Position numbers and translations under genes: made by a program. Under the pieces are notes generated by a model that made no database searches, was not told the DNA's origin, and saw only the letters and a program-made list of their open reading frames with translations. DNA of 7,680 nucleotides from positions 1 through 7,680 of the forward strand of contig CANQNI010000071.1 of NCBI GenBank assembly GCA_947625175.1. Reading direction: 5' to 3'. Shown piece after piece: positions 6,206 to 7,680 of the stretch. The DNA comes from an uncultured Eubacteriaceae bacterium (GTDB lineage: Bacteria; Bacillota; Clostridia; Eubacteriales; Eubacteriaceae). Numbering within the stretch: position 1 is the stretch's first letter; each line of letters begins with the position of its first letter.

Positions 6206-7680
6206 TTAAATAATTAATGAAGGTATACTTTTATTGGAATCAGCTGGTCTGTTAAGGAATAGATCAAATTTCTTTTCAGTGGTTGGTAATTTAACCCCTA
6301 GAGCTGCATCAAATACATCATCAATGGTTTCCATTAATTTGAATTCTAATTCATTTCTTACTTCTTCAGGAATATCGTTAATATCTACCTCATTATCTTT
6401 TGGAAGTAAAATAGTACGAATACCACTTCTATGGGCAGCAATAACTTTTTCCTTAATTCCACCAACCGGCATAACTTTACCGCTGAGTGAAATTTCCCCT
6501 GTCATAGCAAGTTTACTGTTAACAGGAATTCCAAGAATTAGAGATGCAATAGCTGTTGTTAAAGTAACACCAGCACTTGGTCCATCTTTAGGAGTTGCTC
6601 CAGCTGGTACATGGATATGAATATCATGTTTGAAGAAATCAAATCCTGTCTGTTCTTTATCCAGTCTTGAACGAATGAGACTCATTGCTATGTTAGCACT
6701 TTCAGTCATAACATCGCCAAGTTGACCAGTTGTAATTAATTTACCATTACCAGGCATAAAGCCGGCTTCAGTAAATAGAATTTCTCCACCAACAGCTGTC
6801 CATGCCATACCGGTAACAACACCAGGTTTGTTAAAGTCAGCTGCTTTTTCATGGTATCTGGTTTTCTTGCCAAGGAAATCAGTTAGATTATCTTCTGTTA
6901 CTACAACTTTTTCACAGTTTTCACCAACGATTTTCTGTGCAGCTACACGGGAAATCTTTGATAACTGTTTTGTAAGTCCACGAACACCAGATTCAGCAGT
7001 ATAATCATCGATAATTCTACGAATAGCTTCATCGGTAATTTCAATCTGATCTTCTTTAAGTCCGTTTTCTTCACGGGTCTTTTTAATTAGGTGTTCTGTA
7101 GCAATATGGAATTTTTCAGTATTTGTGTAACTTGAAAGTTCAATAACTTCAGTTCTATCAAGTAATGGTGCAGGAATTGTACTTAGATCATTAGCAGTAG
7201 CAATAAAGAATACTTCTGATAAGTCATAAGGAACATCTAAGTAGTGATCCTGGAAAGTACTATTCTGTTCCGGGTCTAGTACTTCGAGCAGAGCTGCTGA
7301 TGGATCACCCTGGTAACTACGTCCAAGTTTGTCAATTTCATCCAGGATAAATACTGGATTCTTTGAGTGAACACTGTTAATACCTTTAATGATTCTACCA
7401 GGCATAGCTCCAACATAAGTCTTTCTGTGGCCACGGATTTCGCTTTCATCGTCAACACCACCTAATGAAACACGGACATATTCACGTTCAAGTGCTTTAG
7501 CAATGCTTCTGCCTAGACTGGTTTTACCGGTTCCCGGAGGGCCAACTAATAACAGAATAGAACCCTGTTTTTCTTCTTTTAATTTCATTACGGCTAGGTG
7601 TTCAATAATTCTCTTCTTAACATCTTCAATACCGTAATGGTCTGAATCAAGAATTTCACGGGCTTTAGCAATATCGATAT
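6206..7680 (-). CDS. lon: ATP-dependent protease Lon, C-terminal part (runs off right edge)
   Basis: The visible 490 or so codons enter from the right edge with [20 protein letters not shown], so the N-terminal substrate-binding domain is outside the window. The Met codon at 7588 is internal, not the start: the frame is open upstream and matches Lon. Counting from that Met, Walker A is GPPGTGKTS (16-24) and Walker B is VFILDEIDK (79-87), then FIATAND (128-134) and GVRGL (201-205) in the AAA+ lid. The protease domain has the catalytic Ser338 in PKDGPSAG and Lys381 in GGIKEK, 43 residues apart as in other Lon proteases. It is a soluble cytoplasmic hexamer that degrades misfolded and regulatory proteins. 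No transmembrane segment is present, so it is LonA rather than LonB. About 25 residues past the usual end form a polar tail. A good terminator follows. Confidence 0.97.
   Translation of the reverse strand, partial: IDIAKAREILDSDHYGIEDVKKRIIEHLAVMKLKEEKQGSILLLVGPPGTGKTSLGRSIAKALEREYVRVSLGGVDDESEIRGHRKTYVGAMPGRIIKGINSVHSKNPVFILDEIDKLGRSYQGDPSAALLEVLDPEQNSTFQDHYLDVPYDLSEVFFIATANDLSTIPAPLLDRTEVIELSSYTNTEKFHIATEHLIKKTREENGLKEDQIEITDEAIRRIIDDYTAESGVRGLTKQLSKISRVAAQKIVGENCEKVVVTEDNLTDFLGKKTRYHEKAADFNKPGVVTGMAWTAVGGEILFTEAGFMPGNGKLITTGQLGDVMTESANIAMSLIRSRLDKEQTGFDFFKHDIHIHVPAGATPKDGPSAGVTLTTAIASLILGIPVNSKLAMTGEISLSGKVMPVGGIKEKVIAAHRSGIRTILLPKDNEVDINDIPEEVRNELEFKLMETIDDVFDAALGVKLPTTEKKFDLFLNRPADSNKSIPSLII

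Noticed and set aside
6234..6620. Plus-strand open frame of 128 codons
   Set aside because: It is antisense to the Lon protease domain, which has all its catalytic motifs; the product has no recognisable features.
7276..7461. Minus-strand open frame of 61 codons
   Set aside because: It is a shifted frame within the Lon AAA+ domain; the Lon frame reads through with intact Walker motifs.
7586..7588. ATG at 7588 as the start of a short Lon-like protein
   Set aside because: The same frame is open upstream to the window edge and encodes the expected Lon linker sequence ([14 protein letters not shown]), so this Met is internal.

Overview
The window looks like a chromosomal segment of a low-GC, Gram-positive-type anaerobe of the Clostridia/Halanaerobiales kind. 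The reasons are the strongly AT-rich sequence, AGGAGG-type ribosome binding sites, sigma-A-like promoters, a T-box leader, intrinsic terminators with long T-tracts, and unusually acidic proteins (Glu-rich tails and linkers that could suit a halophile). The taxonomic assignment is inference; no marker gene settles it. I see no phage, transposon, CRISPR array, tRNA or rRNA.

Layout from left to right. Positions 1-3413 hold a branched-chain amino acid operon read on the minus strand. A near-consensus promoter (3385-3413) drives a T-box riboswitch (about 3118-3378), followed by ilvC (ketol-acid reductoisomerase), cimA (citramalate synthase) and the start of leuC (isopropylmalate/citramalate dehydratase large subunit), which runs off the left edge. 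A terminator-like hairpin sits between ilvC and cimA. CimA makes citramalate from pyruvate and acetyl-CoA. LeuC, with LeuD and LeuB (not in the window), would turn it into 2-oxobutyrate, and IlvC serves the shared isoleucine/valine steps. The candidate specifier triplets of the T-box, CUG and CUC, are both leucine codons, so the operon probably responds to uncharged tRNA-Leu.

Positions 3439-5401, also minus strand, hold a two-gene unit: a cytoplasmic GH13 alpha-amylase-family enzyme, then tadA (tRNA adenosine deaminase) overlapping it by 11 bases. This TadA has an acidic N-terminal extension of about 65 residues. Exactly where the extension joins the catalytic core, the coding DNA contains a perfect 7-bp GC-rich hairpin followed by eight T, which is the form of an intrinsic terminator. 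This is the oddest feature in the window.

Positions 5402-6019 hold a short divergent promoter region and, on the plus strand, a small acidic lipoprotein with a probable beta-rich domain. Positions 6020-6205 are a convergent terminator region with three hairpins. From 6206 to the right edge, minus strand, lies the C-terminal two thirds or so of the ATP-dependent protease Lon. Most genes are ordinary housekeeping or biosynthetic genes; I did not find a convincing new multi-gene system. The points worth a second look are mainly regulatory.
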